DNA from: Isochrysis galbana
Taxonomy: Eukaryota; Haptophyta; Isochrysidales; Isochrysidaceae
Direction: 5' to 3'
DNA: 64,000 nucleotides
NCBI GenBank assembly: GCA_018136815.1
Contig: CM030932.1
Location: 3,398,614-3,462,613, forward strand
Both the position numbers and the translations under genes were made by a program. The notes under the pieces are model-generated. The model was given only the letters and a program-made list of their open reading frames with translations. It was not told the DNA's origin and made no database searches. Position 1 is the stretch's first letter. Each line of letters begins with the position of its first letter. This document shows positions 51,954 through 64,000 of this stretch, piece by piece.

Positions 51954-52770
51954 CCCTTCGTGGACCGTCCCCACCCCCTTCGTGGACCCTCCCCGGCTGC
52001 GTGCGGCTGCGTGCGGCTGCGTGCGGCTGCGTGCGGCTGCGTGCGGCTGCGTGCGGCTGCGTGCGGCTGCGTGCGGCTGCGTGCGGCTGCGTGCGGCTGC
52101 GTGCGGCTGCGTGCGGCTGCGTGCGGCTGCGTGCGGCTGCGTGCGGCTGCGTGCGGCTGCGTGCGGCTGCGTGCGGCTGCGTGCGGCTGCGTGCGGGCTG
52201 CGGGCGCCTCTCTCAGGACACCTGCGGCACACGCGGGACCGCCTTCGTGGACCACACACACCACAGGTGCGCTGCGTCGATACATGCATGCACCAACCGA
52301 AGAGCAGCAGGACCGGGCGCGCGCGCGGGGGCGAGGCACGCGGGCGGGCGGGCAGGCGAGGCAGGACGGGCGGAACAGGCGAGGCAGGACAGGCGAGGCA
52401 GGGCAGGCGGGGCGGGCGGGGCGGGCGGGGCGGGCAGGACAGGACGTGCTGGTCCACGAAGGTGCTGGACATGAGGAGGTGACAGTGGGACCACGCAGCA
52501 GTAGGGAGGACATGAAACTATATTACTAGCATGCGGAACACTCCTTGTACTAAACCACTTGCAGTGCCCCGCTGGTACGGCCGCCTGACCTCAGGGTCGC
52601 GTGATCGAACCCCCGCTCGGACCCTCACCCACCAATAGTGAAAATTTTTGCCTCGCGGCCCCCCAACCCTAACCCTAGCCTGGACCCCTAACCCTAACCC
52701 TAGGATGCCTGATTTCGGATGACCCCCTCGAGGCACTTTTGGCTACTGTACCAAATCCCCCACTTCCTCT
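51954..52770 (-). repeat. right inverted-repeat arm
   Basis: Mirror of 47693-48489 with 19 instead of 17 ten-bp units (52001-52190). TTAGGG-like repeats appear as CCCTAA at 52664-52704. Apart from unit number I see no difference over about 800 bp by eye, so the arms were made or homogenised recently. Confidence 0.9.
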
Positions 52771-53640
52771 ATCTACTTGCGCCACAATGGCGCTGAGCGC
52801 GTCTTCGTCCTTGATTTTGTGACCGCGGTCGTAGGGCGTGAAGATGATGACGATTTTCGATGTGATGTCGAATTCTGCCTCTTCTTCAAGGTCATGGTCT
52901 TCTACGTTTGGGAGCTCTACCTGCGCGCACGTGCGCGGAGGAGGGTGAGTGGGTTGCGCGGCGGGGTTTACTGCTGTGAGTGTATAGTGTTGGCTTGGTG
53001 CTTGCGTCTCTCTCCCGGCCACGCAGGGCATAGCGCATGCACTTTGGGATTGTGCTTCAGCCTGTTCCTTTCCTTTGTGAGATGTGTTGGAGTGTGCGGG
53101 CATTGCAGCCTGGGGTGGGCGCGTCTTGCGTTCGCTCTCGTGGCGGCTTCCACCGCGACTCTTCGGTACGTGCTCGGGTGTCTCCATCCGTGGCCAGCAC
53201 TCGTTGTTCCCGGCTCCCACCTTTTGGGTCCAGCTGAGAGCACTGCAATACGTATTGCAGAAAGTGTGCCAGCCCTCAGAGGGGCTGGGCTTCTGATGGC
53301 GCCGGGCCGGCCCCTCGTGCACGAGCACGAGGGCGGTACCGCGGCAGTGTAGGGGCCAGGCCCGGAGGCCTTCCCTATTGGTGTGTCCCGCTTGTGGGGT
53401 GTGGTGGGTGTGGCTGTGGAAGGTGAGGTGAGTGTTGTGGTCCAGCATGGTGGTCACCATGATGTCTGTGCGTGCGCTGTTCACGGTGGTGTGAGGGCGT
53501 GGTGTGGCGGCTCCTGCGCCCACCTGGCTGGGCGTGTCGTCTGGGCGCGGTCGCTTCGGCGACAGCGGGGTGTCCATCAGCAGTTCGTCCATCTCAGCGA
53601 GGGCGGCGGCAGCGAGGGAGGGAGGCGGCGCGCGCTCCAT
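52771..53640 (-). pseudogene. LINE ORF1 N-terminal half (copy A)
   Basis: Starts MERAPPPSLAAAALAEMDEL at 53640, 15-20 nt after the hairpin. Low-complexity Pro/Thr/His part to about residue 250, then DHDLEEEAEFDITSKIVIIF and YDRGHKIKDEDALSAIVAQ, where the 5.08-kb element interrupts. Its continuation is at 47692 and below. Confidence 0.75.
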
Positions 53641-53665
53641 GACCCTATCGTTTTAACGATAGTTG
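53641..53665 (-). other. LINE 5'-terminal hairpin (copy A)
   Basis: CAACTATCGTTAAAACGATA followed by GGGTC and ATG 53640. The stem CTATCG/CGATAG lies 1-3 nt from the 5' end defined by the target duplication. Variants are at 22945-22981, 34728-34746, 38951-38970 and 58802-58822. Confidence 0.8.
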
Positions 53666-53760
53666 AGAAGTCCGTTAAGATATACCTCCATGCCAGGATA
53701 CCTAGGTATCCCGAGGAGGGGTGAGGTCTATCTATTTGGTAACAGAAAAGTCGCTGGGTG
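53666..53760 (-). mobile_element. LINE copy B/C, upstream part of ORF2 C-terminus
   Basis: Encodes QRLFCYQIDRPHPSSGYLGI, then LAWRYILTD, like LINE E at 57430-57540, and stops at the LINE A border. With 44206-44809 it forms one older copy split by LINE A. To its right is purine/G-rich sequence to 53890. Confidence 0.7.
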
Positions 53761-53968
53761 GGATCGTTGCGCTTGCGCCTCTTCCGCTGGCGCGGCTCCA
53801 TCGGCGGAGAGGGAGAGAGGGGAGAGGGCTTCATCGGCGGAGCGAGGAGGGGAGGGGGCGGGGGTTGCTCCGTTCTCCGCAAAAAAAAAGAGCTTAAGTT
53901 AGAGTTAGAGTTAGAGTTGCGAGTTGCTAGTGGCTAGTGGGGTCTTGATTTCGACCCCCTCTTGTCAA

Positions 53969-54034
53969 CCCTTATTTTTGGAATGCAGACTCTGCATTTT
54001 CGAAACGCGAGACCTTGCTTTTCGAAAATAAGGG
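53969..54034. repeat. 66-bp fold-back repeat
   Basis: CCCTTATTTTTGGAATGCA at the left and, inverted, CCCTTATTTTCGAAAAGCA at the right: 16 of 19 positions pair. No direct flanks are obvious. It lies 200 bp upstream of the GT90 gene. Confidence 0.6.
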
Positions 54035-54237
54035 TCTGGATTCACGATCGGCGGTCGCGTAGACTGGGCATAACTAAGACTTTGAGGAAGAGGGAGGTAA
54101 AACATAAAACTTCCCCGCTCTCCGCTCTCCCTTCCTTTTTTTTGTAGATTTCCCGCGCGCCGATGGCGGCCGACGGTCCGACGCCTTCGGCTGTCGCTCC
54201 CTCGGCCTCAGCGCCCGCCTGAGCTCCGCGGGGCGGG

Positions 54238-55839
54238 ATGCGTTCAGCGCGCGAGGCGGTGATCGACGAGCTCGAGCGTTCGCTCGCCTGGTGGCGCCAG
54301 CTTAGCCCTTCCCCACTCTCACCAGACGTGGATGGCAGCCTCTGCCGTCTGCGGGCACGCAGGCACGACAACAGAGGCAGAGACTTCTCGACTCTGACCA
54401 ACATGGTGCTGGTACGCGCGGTGGAAGGGAGGCTAAGCGCGGCCATACTGATCGACCCCGCCGACGGACGAGGGCCCAGGAAGCACTGGCCCGCGCGGGC
54501 GCTTGCGGTGCTCTTCCAGCTGAGCGTGCTGCAGAGCGAGATTGAGCAGGGCAGGCTGCCGCGGCTGCCCGACCTGGTGGCCGTGCTCAACCCGCACGAC
54601 CACCCAGAGCAGGTGGCCAGAACGACCAGCTGGGTCGGCTTGCTCCCGCTCCTCAGCAGCTCGCGCGTGCTGGGCAAGCACCGCGACCTGATGATGCCGG
54701 ATTACTCATTTGCCCAGAGCGCCTATCTGACCAACACGCTCACGCTCGCCTCGCGCACGCGCGGCAACACGACGCTGCCGCGTGGATGGCCCGAGGAGTA
54801 TCGCGCTATCCTCGCCGCGGGTAAGCGCACTCCTTGGGCGCAGAAGCGACCGACGCTCTTCTGGCGCGGCGGGCTCACCAATGCGGCGCGGCTCAACTAC
54901 GCCACCAACCTGACCGACGGGCACGTCATGCTGCCGAGAGGCGTGCGCGTGGACGTCAGGCTTCCGTGCCGCGGGCACTGCACCGCGGGGGAGGGCGCTG
55001 TGCCACCCGAGGAGTGGTGCCGCAACCAGTTCCTCCTCTCGCTTCCAGGCACCACTTTTGCCGTCGGCTTCAAGTATGTGCTCCTTTGTGGCGCAGCTGT
55101 CATCCGCGGGCATCACGGTCTGCATCCTGAGCACGAGCAGTGGTGAGCGTGCCTCCCGCCCGGAGCCTACGTACGCCACCGCGAGCGCTCGCAAACAGAC
55201 GACCACGCTCACCGCTGTCGCTACTCGTCCCGCCTCGCGCGCGCGTCCCGCCGCAGGTTCCACGCTGGTCTCTCCGACGGAGAGCACTACTTCACCTCTG
55301 CTCGTGTCTCCGACCTGGGCGACGTGGTGCAAGCGGCCCTGAGCGACCCCGCGCGGACGGCGGCTATTGCAGCACGGGGGCGCAATTTTGCGCAGGCGGT
55401 CCTCGACCCAGAGTTTGTCACGGAGTACTGGCACCGGCTCTTGACGGGCTACGCCTCTCTGTTCGATTGGCGCACGGCCCTCGAGTATGCACCGGCCGAT
55501 GCCATTCTGTGCAAGCAACGGCCAGAGCCGCTCAATCCGATGGAGAGGTATTGTCTGCATGGGCAGAGTGGCAAGTGCGACCACCCACGGCTCGACCTCG
55601 TCGGAAACACCATGTTCAAGCCCCTCCCCTCGCTCGCCGAGATGGAGTCCGCCGTCGTCGACGGAGAACCGCTTTACCGCCGGCTTGCCTTTGTCCTGCC
55701 GCTCCACTTCTCGGGCGAGCGCAAGCAAGGCGAGGCGGCCAAGAATGTGTTGCGTGAGTGGGCCAACGGCGCACGTGGGGCCGGGCGCGCTTTGGCCGAT
55801 TCGAGATGGCGTCAACTCGATGCGCGTCGCTGGGATTGA
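54238..55839 (+). CDS. glycosyltransferase family 90 (CAP10/POGLUT-like)
   Basis: Exons 54238-55142 and 55257-55839 join by a GT-AG intron (HEQ-W-FHAG) to 495 aa. CAP10 marks: WVGLLPLLSSSRVLGKHRDL, MMPDYSF, TLFWRGGLTNAARLNYA (conserved W-R-G), CRNQFLLSLPGTTFAVGFKY, VLLCGAAVI, HEQWF, DGEHYFT and SDLGDVV. Family members transfer glucose or xylose to proteins or capsule glycans from a UDP-sugar in the ER or Golgi. A signal or membrane anchor is not visible at this N-terminus; a basic Arg-rich start is used, so an upstream exon may be missing. The C-terminal 150 residues (cysteines in CKQ, RYCLHGQSGKCDH) are outside the family core. The acceptor is unknown. Confidence 0.85.
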
Positions 55840-56845
55840 TGATCACGATTTTCAGCCCACACTCTTGCTTGCACTAAGCTCCTCCCTATACGTCGTGTGG
55901 TCATCATCACCTCTCTCAGCCCCTCTTTCGCCGCGTTGCGTTTCACTGACTGATTCTCAGTTTCTGCCGTTGACCGACGGTATTAAACCCATCGGTTGCA
56001 CCGCACCGTGGCCATTGACATTGCTCGCCTTCGACCCCGTGACTGGGTGCGCCGACGCGAGAGGCGCACTGGCGTGCGACGCCACTGCTTGACCCTCAAG
56101 CCGCACGGCGCGCTCGTGCGGTCCTTGGTGCTCTCCCTTGCGCCTGCTACAGCCACCCTATCTCCCCCCCCTCCCCCCTCCCCTGCGCCGTTAGTTCGTT
56201 ACAATCCTAGATGTTAAACACGATGGGTCAGGTCTAGAGACACACCAAAAACAGATGTTTTTGGCTTTTTTGGAAACACGGTGAAACATACCGAAAGCAG
56301 CGGGTCATATATATATAGTGTATTATACATATATATTCATATCCATCTCCCGTAAGCTCACAGCTACCGGTAGTTCCTGTGGGAGTGTAATTGTAATTGT
56401 AACTGTCAAGCATGATTGTGATTGATGATCGATTGTCTTGCATCCAACTAGGTGGTAGGTGGTAGGTGGTGGTAGCTAGTGGTGTAGAGGTGCAGGTGGG
56501 AGGCCGGGCAATCAGGTGGCGGGATTGATCATGCTAATAATAATATAAGAACTAAGCGTTAGTACCACTACTGCCACTAGCCCGGTACTATCACGACACC
56601 CCTCAGCGCACTTGCCCTCACGCCTTGAAGTGATGGCACAGACACATACTCATATGCATCCCTAACCCCCGGCTCCCATTAAAACTCCCCACAAGTTACA
56701 ATGGGAGAAAACCCAGTGAGGCGGACCGACCTACGTCGGGCGACTCACCGGTCACCGGGGAAAAACACTAGACACTAGGGGGGGGGGAGGGTCCTCTCGT
56801 CCATGAAGCGGAACGGCCCTTACAGCTCACAGCTCTCGCCGCGAG
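55840..56845. other. intergenic with repeat R4 copy 2
   Basis: 56553-56632 repeats 15439-15517. A fold-back CAAAAACAGATGTTTTTGG at about 56246 resembles AAAAACATATGTTTT at 26370 and AAAAACACTGTTTTTG at 60719. GGTAGGT repeats lie at 56452-56475. No gene is seen. Confidence 0.55.
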
Positions 56846-57162
56846 CGGTCCTCGAGGACTAAAAAAAAATCTTCTTAAAAAACCCCGCTACGTGTGCGGC
56901 GTGAGGCAGTGTGCTTGTGTACCTCCCTACTACCCAACCTTAACCCCTAACAACCCCCTCCCCCTTCCCCAGTTCCCTCGTTAGCGGAGAAGCTGGTTCC
57001 GGGGAGGCCGCGCGCGCTGCTTCGGCCAGGAGTTGGAGAGAAGGGGGCGGGAGACTGTGGCTCGTCCTTTGCTTTCGGTGTTAGCTTTGGTTATTCTCCC
57101 TTAAATAATTTAGATTCCTTTTTTGGTAACTGCTGTGATTCCTACCCAGAGATTTAGCTGCT

Positions 57163-57535
57163 TCAGGTGATGTGTCGTAGGTCTAGCCCCCTTGCCGCTT
57201 GCAAGAGGTCCTCCGACGTTCCTATGTTGAAATCCTTGTCCACCGTGTACAGCGGGCTTATCATTCTCTTAATGTGTTTGTTGCTCGGGGCGTGTAACCC
57301 CATGTTCTCCCGTTGTTTTTTTAGCCTCTGAAAGAAACCGACTTTCGCCGTTACTAACAGGTGATATCTCGTGAGGATCGCTCTTAAGATCGACCTGACG
57401 GACCTGCCGTCCGCGTTGCCATACTGAATGTTATAGAAGTCGGTTAGAATATACCTCCACGCCAAGATACCAAGGTATCCTGAGGAGGGGTGCGGTCTGT
57501 CCACCTTATAGCAGAAAAGACGTTGGGGTACCCTT
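57163..57535 (-). pseudogene. LINE ORF2 C-terminal tail (copy E)
   Basis: VPQRLFCYKVDRPHPSSGYL, GILAWRYILTDFYNIQYGNA, DGRSVRSILRAILTRYHLLV, FFQRLKKQRENMGLHAPSNK and SPLYTVDKDFNIGTSEDLLQ to the stop at 57163. The open frame suggests a young copy. Role unknown; possibly the nucleic-acid-binding tail of the LINE RT protein. Confidence 0.7.
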
Positions 57536-58799
57536 TGCAACATCCTGGGGCGCCGTGTATGGCAATGTCGCCTTCTGGCGTCACGCATTCCACCGAGGAG
57601 CGGACCGCGTAGTCCAAGTTGAAATTCTCCCCATCATCGAGGGTCACGTGGAAAGTCCGCGGGAAGCGATGGCCTAGGGCAGTAGTGTCCGTGTATACGT
57701 AGAAGTGCCAAATCGGGCGTTTGCCCGCCTCGACCTTCGTGATTCCCTCAAGCGAGGTTTTGACGCGTTGTTGGTTGCCCCTAAGGACATGGAAACCATC
57801 GCGCTCCAATGCGCTAGCCAAATGTCGAGTCCTAGTTTTGTACGCCTTAACCGGGTCGAAGATGCGGAATACGATGTACGTGGCGACCTCTTTGAGGGAG
57901 GAGCGGACCGCGCTAGATTTGCGCGGTGCTGAGTCGGCTAGCGCGCCATAGGTGACTCCAAATTCGTGCGGGACTCCCGAGAGTACTGTTTGAAGCTTGT
58001 CGCCGTAGGCGGCCTTGAATTGGTCGTGTGCGTCGTCATCGACGTAAAAAATCCAAGGGCCCTTTCGGCCCTTATCCATTCCGTCTGGAGTGGCGTCTAG
58101 GCCTTCAAGCCTAGAGAGTAGGAATTTCATGAATGTGGCTACATCTTCGCTTTTGATATCCTTCTTGTCCTCAGCTAGCTGGGCTAGCTGAATGAAGAAG
58201 GGAGTGTCTTCGGGTTCTTCTTCCTCATCTGGTGGAGGAGAAGAGAATGAGGTGGTGTTGTTTGGAGTCGGTTTTGGGTCCGACTGGGGGTCGGCCCGCT
58301 TGCGTGACTGCGGCTGTGGCTGTTGAGCTGGTGGCTGCTGGGCTTGCTGTTGTGGCTCGTTCCCTTTGTGTCCATGTGCGGCTTGCGCGTACGACTTAGG
58401 TGGAGGATTTGGCTGTTGGTTGGAGGGAGCAAATGCACCAGTGATTGTTTGTTGTGTCATGTGCCCGCCCCCGAGGGGTGCACAGATGGTAGGAGTTACC
58501 ACCATGGGGGTGGCAGCAGAGCTGCCACACCCCATGGGGAGTCCTTGAGTGGGTGGCTGCCCGGCGGCGCTGGCGTTCTGAGCCTGAGTCAGGTTCTGCT
58601 TGTCAGCAGGGAACAGGACTTTGCCTGCTCCCTGCTTCTGTGGCTGCCTGGGAGGCGAGGGTGGCGGCGCCATCTCGACGTCATTGTCAGGCGGTGCTGA
58701 GGCCTGCGAGCGCTTCGGCTCCGGCGGCTTGGGGCGGCCCCGTTGGGGCGTCGTGACGGCGGGGGGCTGGGAGAGGGGAGCGGTCGGCGCGCGCTCCAT
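57530..58799 (-). pseudogene. LINE ORF1 (copy E)
   Basis: Starts MERAPTAPLSQPPAVTTPQR at 58799. A Pro/Gln-rich first half is followed by the conserved core: DVATFMKFLLSRLEGLDATP, GPWIFYVDDDAHDQFKAAYG, TYIVFRIFDPVKAYKTRTRH, GFHVLRGNQQRVKTSLEGIT, FPRTFHVTLDDGENFNLDYA and GDIAIHGAPGCCKGY, where it fuses out of frame to ORF2 (about 57530). The core matches copy A and may be an RNA-binding fold. The frame is intact to the junction. Confidence 0.75.
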
Positions 58800-59080
58800 C
58801 GCTAAAACTATAACAATAGTTTTCCGGTCCTCGAGGACTAAAAGACTGCGCCTCGAGATACCTGCCACGAGGGTTCTCGTAGGCGCCTTGAGCCTCTCCC
58901 TCCTCATCTCCCACCTGTCGCCAGCCGCCCCTCTCCGCCCGTTTACTTACGCAAACGGGTCCGATTACTTACCGCACTCCATCGGGGGGGGGGTGCAAAA
59001 CCCCCCCTCTCCCTCTCTCCGTTCTCCTCCACTTGTGTCCCTGCGGCGCGTGCGCCATGCGGCGCGCCACGGCCTACTCT

Positions 59081-59965
59081 TGTCGCATTCGCGAATCGAC
59101 GCTCGTTAGGCTTCTCTCTTCTCTTCTTTCGGTATTTATCGTTATAATTCTCTCGTTCTCGTTCTCGGTCAAAAAACTTCGCGTGGACGCCTAGGATCTA
59201 GGGTTGTGGAGCGCCCTCTCTTTTTCTCTCGAAGAGAAGGGAAGTTTCCCCACCTTTCTTCCTCCCAGGCGCCTCGCAAAAAGGTTTAATTCGCTATCTC
59301 CCCGCGTTTCGTTACCTGCTTCTGGGGGCAATCAGGTTTGGTTTGCCATCTCCCCTTGGAGATCGATTTAGGTTCGCTGCTTGGATGAGGGAATCTTTCT
59401 CCTTGGTCCTTGGTTTGCCATCTCCCCTTGGAGATTGATTTAGATTCGCTGCTTTGGTTTTTGGTTATCTGTCTCCTTGATGCCAGTTGCGTGCAAGCCC
59501 TTGGCCCTTTGGGTTTTGGTTTTCCTCCCCCTTGGTTGCTACTCAGGGTCGCTCGATAGAAACGTCTAGAAGGTTCACGCTCAACGGCAAGATTTCTTCG
59601 ATCGCAAGGATATCTCGCTGCGATCTGTATCCAAAGTGATCGCCGCGGTCGCGCGACATAACGTTCCTCCTCGGACTTTCCACCTCGTGGGAAATCTAAA
59701 ACGAAGACACGCTCCGGCCATCGCTGCGGATTCTCTCTCTCTCTCTCTCGCTCTCTCTCTCCGTCTCTCGCGACGTGTTTGAGTTACCAGCGATGTGGGG
59801 TCCCGGTTATTTCATGTTTTGCTTAGTTTGGGTGAATGATTCTGGTGCGTTCGTGAGTCGGTGTATCCTGTTGTTTTCTGCATCGTTGTCCGACGTCCTG
59901 TCGTCAGTCGTCATCCGTCGCTCTCGTTCTCGTCGTTCTCGCTCTCGTAACACTCGTACCCTACA
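59081..59965 (+). mobile_element. gypsy LTR, copy 2
   Basis: Homologous to 17419-18017 from its first base (TGTCGCATTCGCGAATCGAC). It is about 285 bp longer, owing to extra sequence at about 59345-59870 with repeated TTTGCCATCTCCCCTTGGAG units (59340 and 59410). It has no coding region in front, so it may be a solo LTR or a 5' LTR. Confidence 0.7.
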
Positions 59966-60039
59966 AACTCGCCTCTCCTCACCAGTCCCTGCCAACACAG
60001 CCCTCCTCTCACTCACCCTCGCCTCTCGCCTCTCGCTCG

Positions 60040-60230
60040 ATGTCGCTCTCGCCGCCGTCCTCGCCCTCGCCCAAGCCCGCCTGCCCGCCTTCCTCTGCTG
60101 ACGGGCTTCAACCCGTCAGCACCTCCGAAGTCGTCTCCCTCGCCGCGCCTGCCGCCGGCCTTGCCCCTTCCTCATTGCACTCAGGCCCTATGGGCCATCC
60201 CAATTCGTCAACTCTCAGAGGTCCTTTGGC
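60040..60230 (+). pseudogene. gag N-terminal leader after LTR 2
   Basis: MSLSPPSSPSPKPACPPSSA and so on, nearly the same as 18092-18280, then running into R1. The inverted repeat GCTGACGGG...CCCGTCAGC is at 60097-60120, with one pair broken here (CAACCC). Confidence 0.6.
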
Positions 60231-60234
60231 CTTT

Positions 60235-60595
60235 GGGGGCTCCCAAAGGGCCAACCAGGGCAGCTCAGGGCGCAGTGGAGGCTGGGGCTCAGCCCCTGGC
60301 CCCCCCTGCCTCTCCCACGCTTGCCTCGCTGGCCATGGGAGCCGCGCAGAGGCATCTGTCTGCCAGGCGACTAGGGAAGGGGGGGGGCTCAGTCAGCTCG
60401 AGGGCAGGCCCACGTAGGGCGTGGGAGTGCGAATCACGGCCCGCGCCCACTAGGGGTCTGGGCCAGTGTGATGATTGCCCAGCCCCTGCCAAAGGGCAGG
60501 GGCTGTGGTTAATTGTACGGGCCCACCCCTGGGGGTGTCCGCGATGGAGAGGGGGGAGGGGGTGGCGCGAGGCCCCCATTGACCGCTACTTATAA
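60235..60595 (-). repeat. dispersed repeat R1, copy 2
   Basis: Inverted match to 885-1270, joined directly to the gag leader. An internal CCCTGCCAAAGGGCAGGGG hairpin (about 60485) is also new relative to copy 1. Confidence 0.75.
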
Positions 60596-63970
<3,375 letters not shown>

Positions 63971-64000
63971 TGAGCTACACTGCATAGTGAGCGAAGGCTC

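Larger units (their letters stand above)
47693..52770. mobile_element. 5.08-kb element with ~800-bp inverted repeats, 2-bp TSD
   Basis: Left arm 47693-48489 and right arm 51954-52770 are inverted copies, essentially identical apart from the number of 10-bp units. Outer tips are AGAGGAAGTGGGGGATTTGG on each side. It lies in LINE A ORF1, flanked by AT on both sides (47691-47692, 52771-52772); the pre-insertion target would be the 12-bp palindrome AGTAGATCTACT. Removing the element and one AT restores the ORF1 frame and aligns gap-free with copy D. No transposase is recognised inside, so it is either non-autonomous or of a type I do not know. Confidence 0.85.
44810..53665 (-). mobile_element. 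LINE copy A, RT deleted, with nested 5.08-kb insertion
   Basis: Direct repeats AGAAGTCCGTTAA (13 bp) at 44797-44809 and 53666-53678 bound this copy. The 3' end is a T-tract (AAAAAAAAACATC on plus) and the 5' end the hairpin next to ORF1 ATG 53640. Without the inserted element it is about 3.8 kb. It reads ORF1, CCCH-like fingers, the first 35-40 residues of an endonuclease, then jumps to the ORF2 C-terminus. The target was an older LINE of the same family (copy B/C). Confidence 0.85.
56865..58824 (-). mobile_element. LINE copy E, 1.96-kb internal deletion derivative with 19-bp TSD
   Basis: CGGTCCTCGAGGACTAAAA occurs at 56846-56864 and 58825-58843, a perfect target duplication. The copy has the 5' hairpin, ORF1 start, ORF1 core to about 57530, a direct junction to the ORF2 C-terminus (57163-57530), the 3' UTR (56875-57070) and the T-tract. 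All of endonuclease and RT is missing. Both termini are complete, so the deleted form itself was inserted. Confidence 0.9.

Noticed and set aside
52675-52945. ORF1 frame running into the inverted-repeat arm (VDRGSGGFGTVAKSA...)
   Set aside because: Read-through into the inserted element; the true continuation is on the other side of the insertion.

Overview
The window is nuclear DNA of a unicellular, flagellated alga. The host genes have GT-AG introns of about 40-300 nt (one is over 1.1 kb), there are no operons, and long (CT)n/(GA)n tracts are common. A cytochrome c6 gene shows photosynthesis. Its precursor carries a lumenal signal and an ASAFAP-like site (LA-FNAP), which is typical of complex red plastids (haptophyte, cryptophyte or stramenopile lineages). 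A ZMYND12/TAX-1-like axonemal protein implies a motile flagellum. I cannot name the species. Two 100-base N runs are assembly gaps.

Host genes, left to right: DUF1152 copy 1 (4724-5764 +), an ankyrin-repeat protein (7759-9799 -, broken by a gap), a glycerophosphocholine acyltransferase-like membrane protein (10499-12254 +), a GNAT fragment (13152-13340 +), the MICOS subunit Mic10 (14560-15232 -), chaperonin CCT-eta (20432-22434 +), an alpha/beta hydrolase (23306-24542 -), a RhoGAP protein (28726-29831 +), a DXD glycosyltransferase (31326-33383 +), DUF1152 copy 2 (34990-35964 -), the ZMYND12-like TPR protein (39482-40702 -), cytochrome c6 (42456-43301 +), a GT90/CAP10 glycosyltransferase (54238-55839 +) and a Rab24-like GTPase (61725-63970 +). 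They are housekeeping genes with no common pathway. Several have a long pyrimidine tract on the coding strand just before the start codon.

Most of the rest is mobile DNA. A LINE-type retrotransposon family recurs at about eight places, nearly all on the minus strand. Its 5' end is a short palindrome directly before the ORF1 start (MERAP...). Its ORF1 protein has a conserved core and CCCH-like zinc fingers. ORF2 remnants include the start of an endonuclease, an RT block with FADD, and a C-terminal zinc-knuckle domain. Its 3' end is a T-tract on the coding strand. Copies A (44810-53665) and E (56865-58824) keep both ends and have target-site duplications of 13 and 19 bp, yet lack the RT. They look like mobilised, internally deleted derivatives.

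LINE copy A is interrupted by a 5.08-kb element (47693-52770) bounded by inverted repeats of about 800 bp. These arms contain TTAGGG-like repeats and a 10-bp tandem array. The element is flanked by a 2-bp AT duplication, and removing it restores the LINE reading frame. Its interior holds a decayed gypsy gag-pro segment and three unfamiliar coding pieces. I consider this the most unusual object in the window.

Other elements are a hAT deletion derivative inside a LINE 3' UTR (8-bp TSD), a 191-bp hAT-like MITE with an unoccupied paralogous site in the same window, a 1.66-kb transposon with 21-bp TIRs and a 5-bp TSD, Ty3/gypsy fragments with two LTR-plus-gag-leader units, 54-bp fold-back repeats, and several dispersed repeats.
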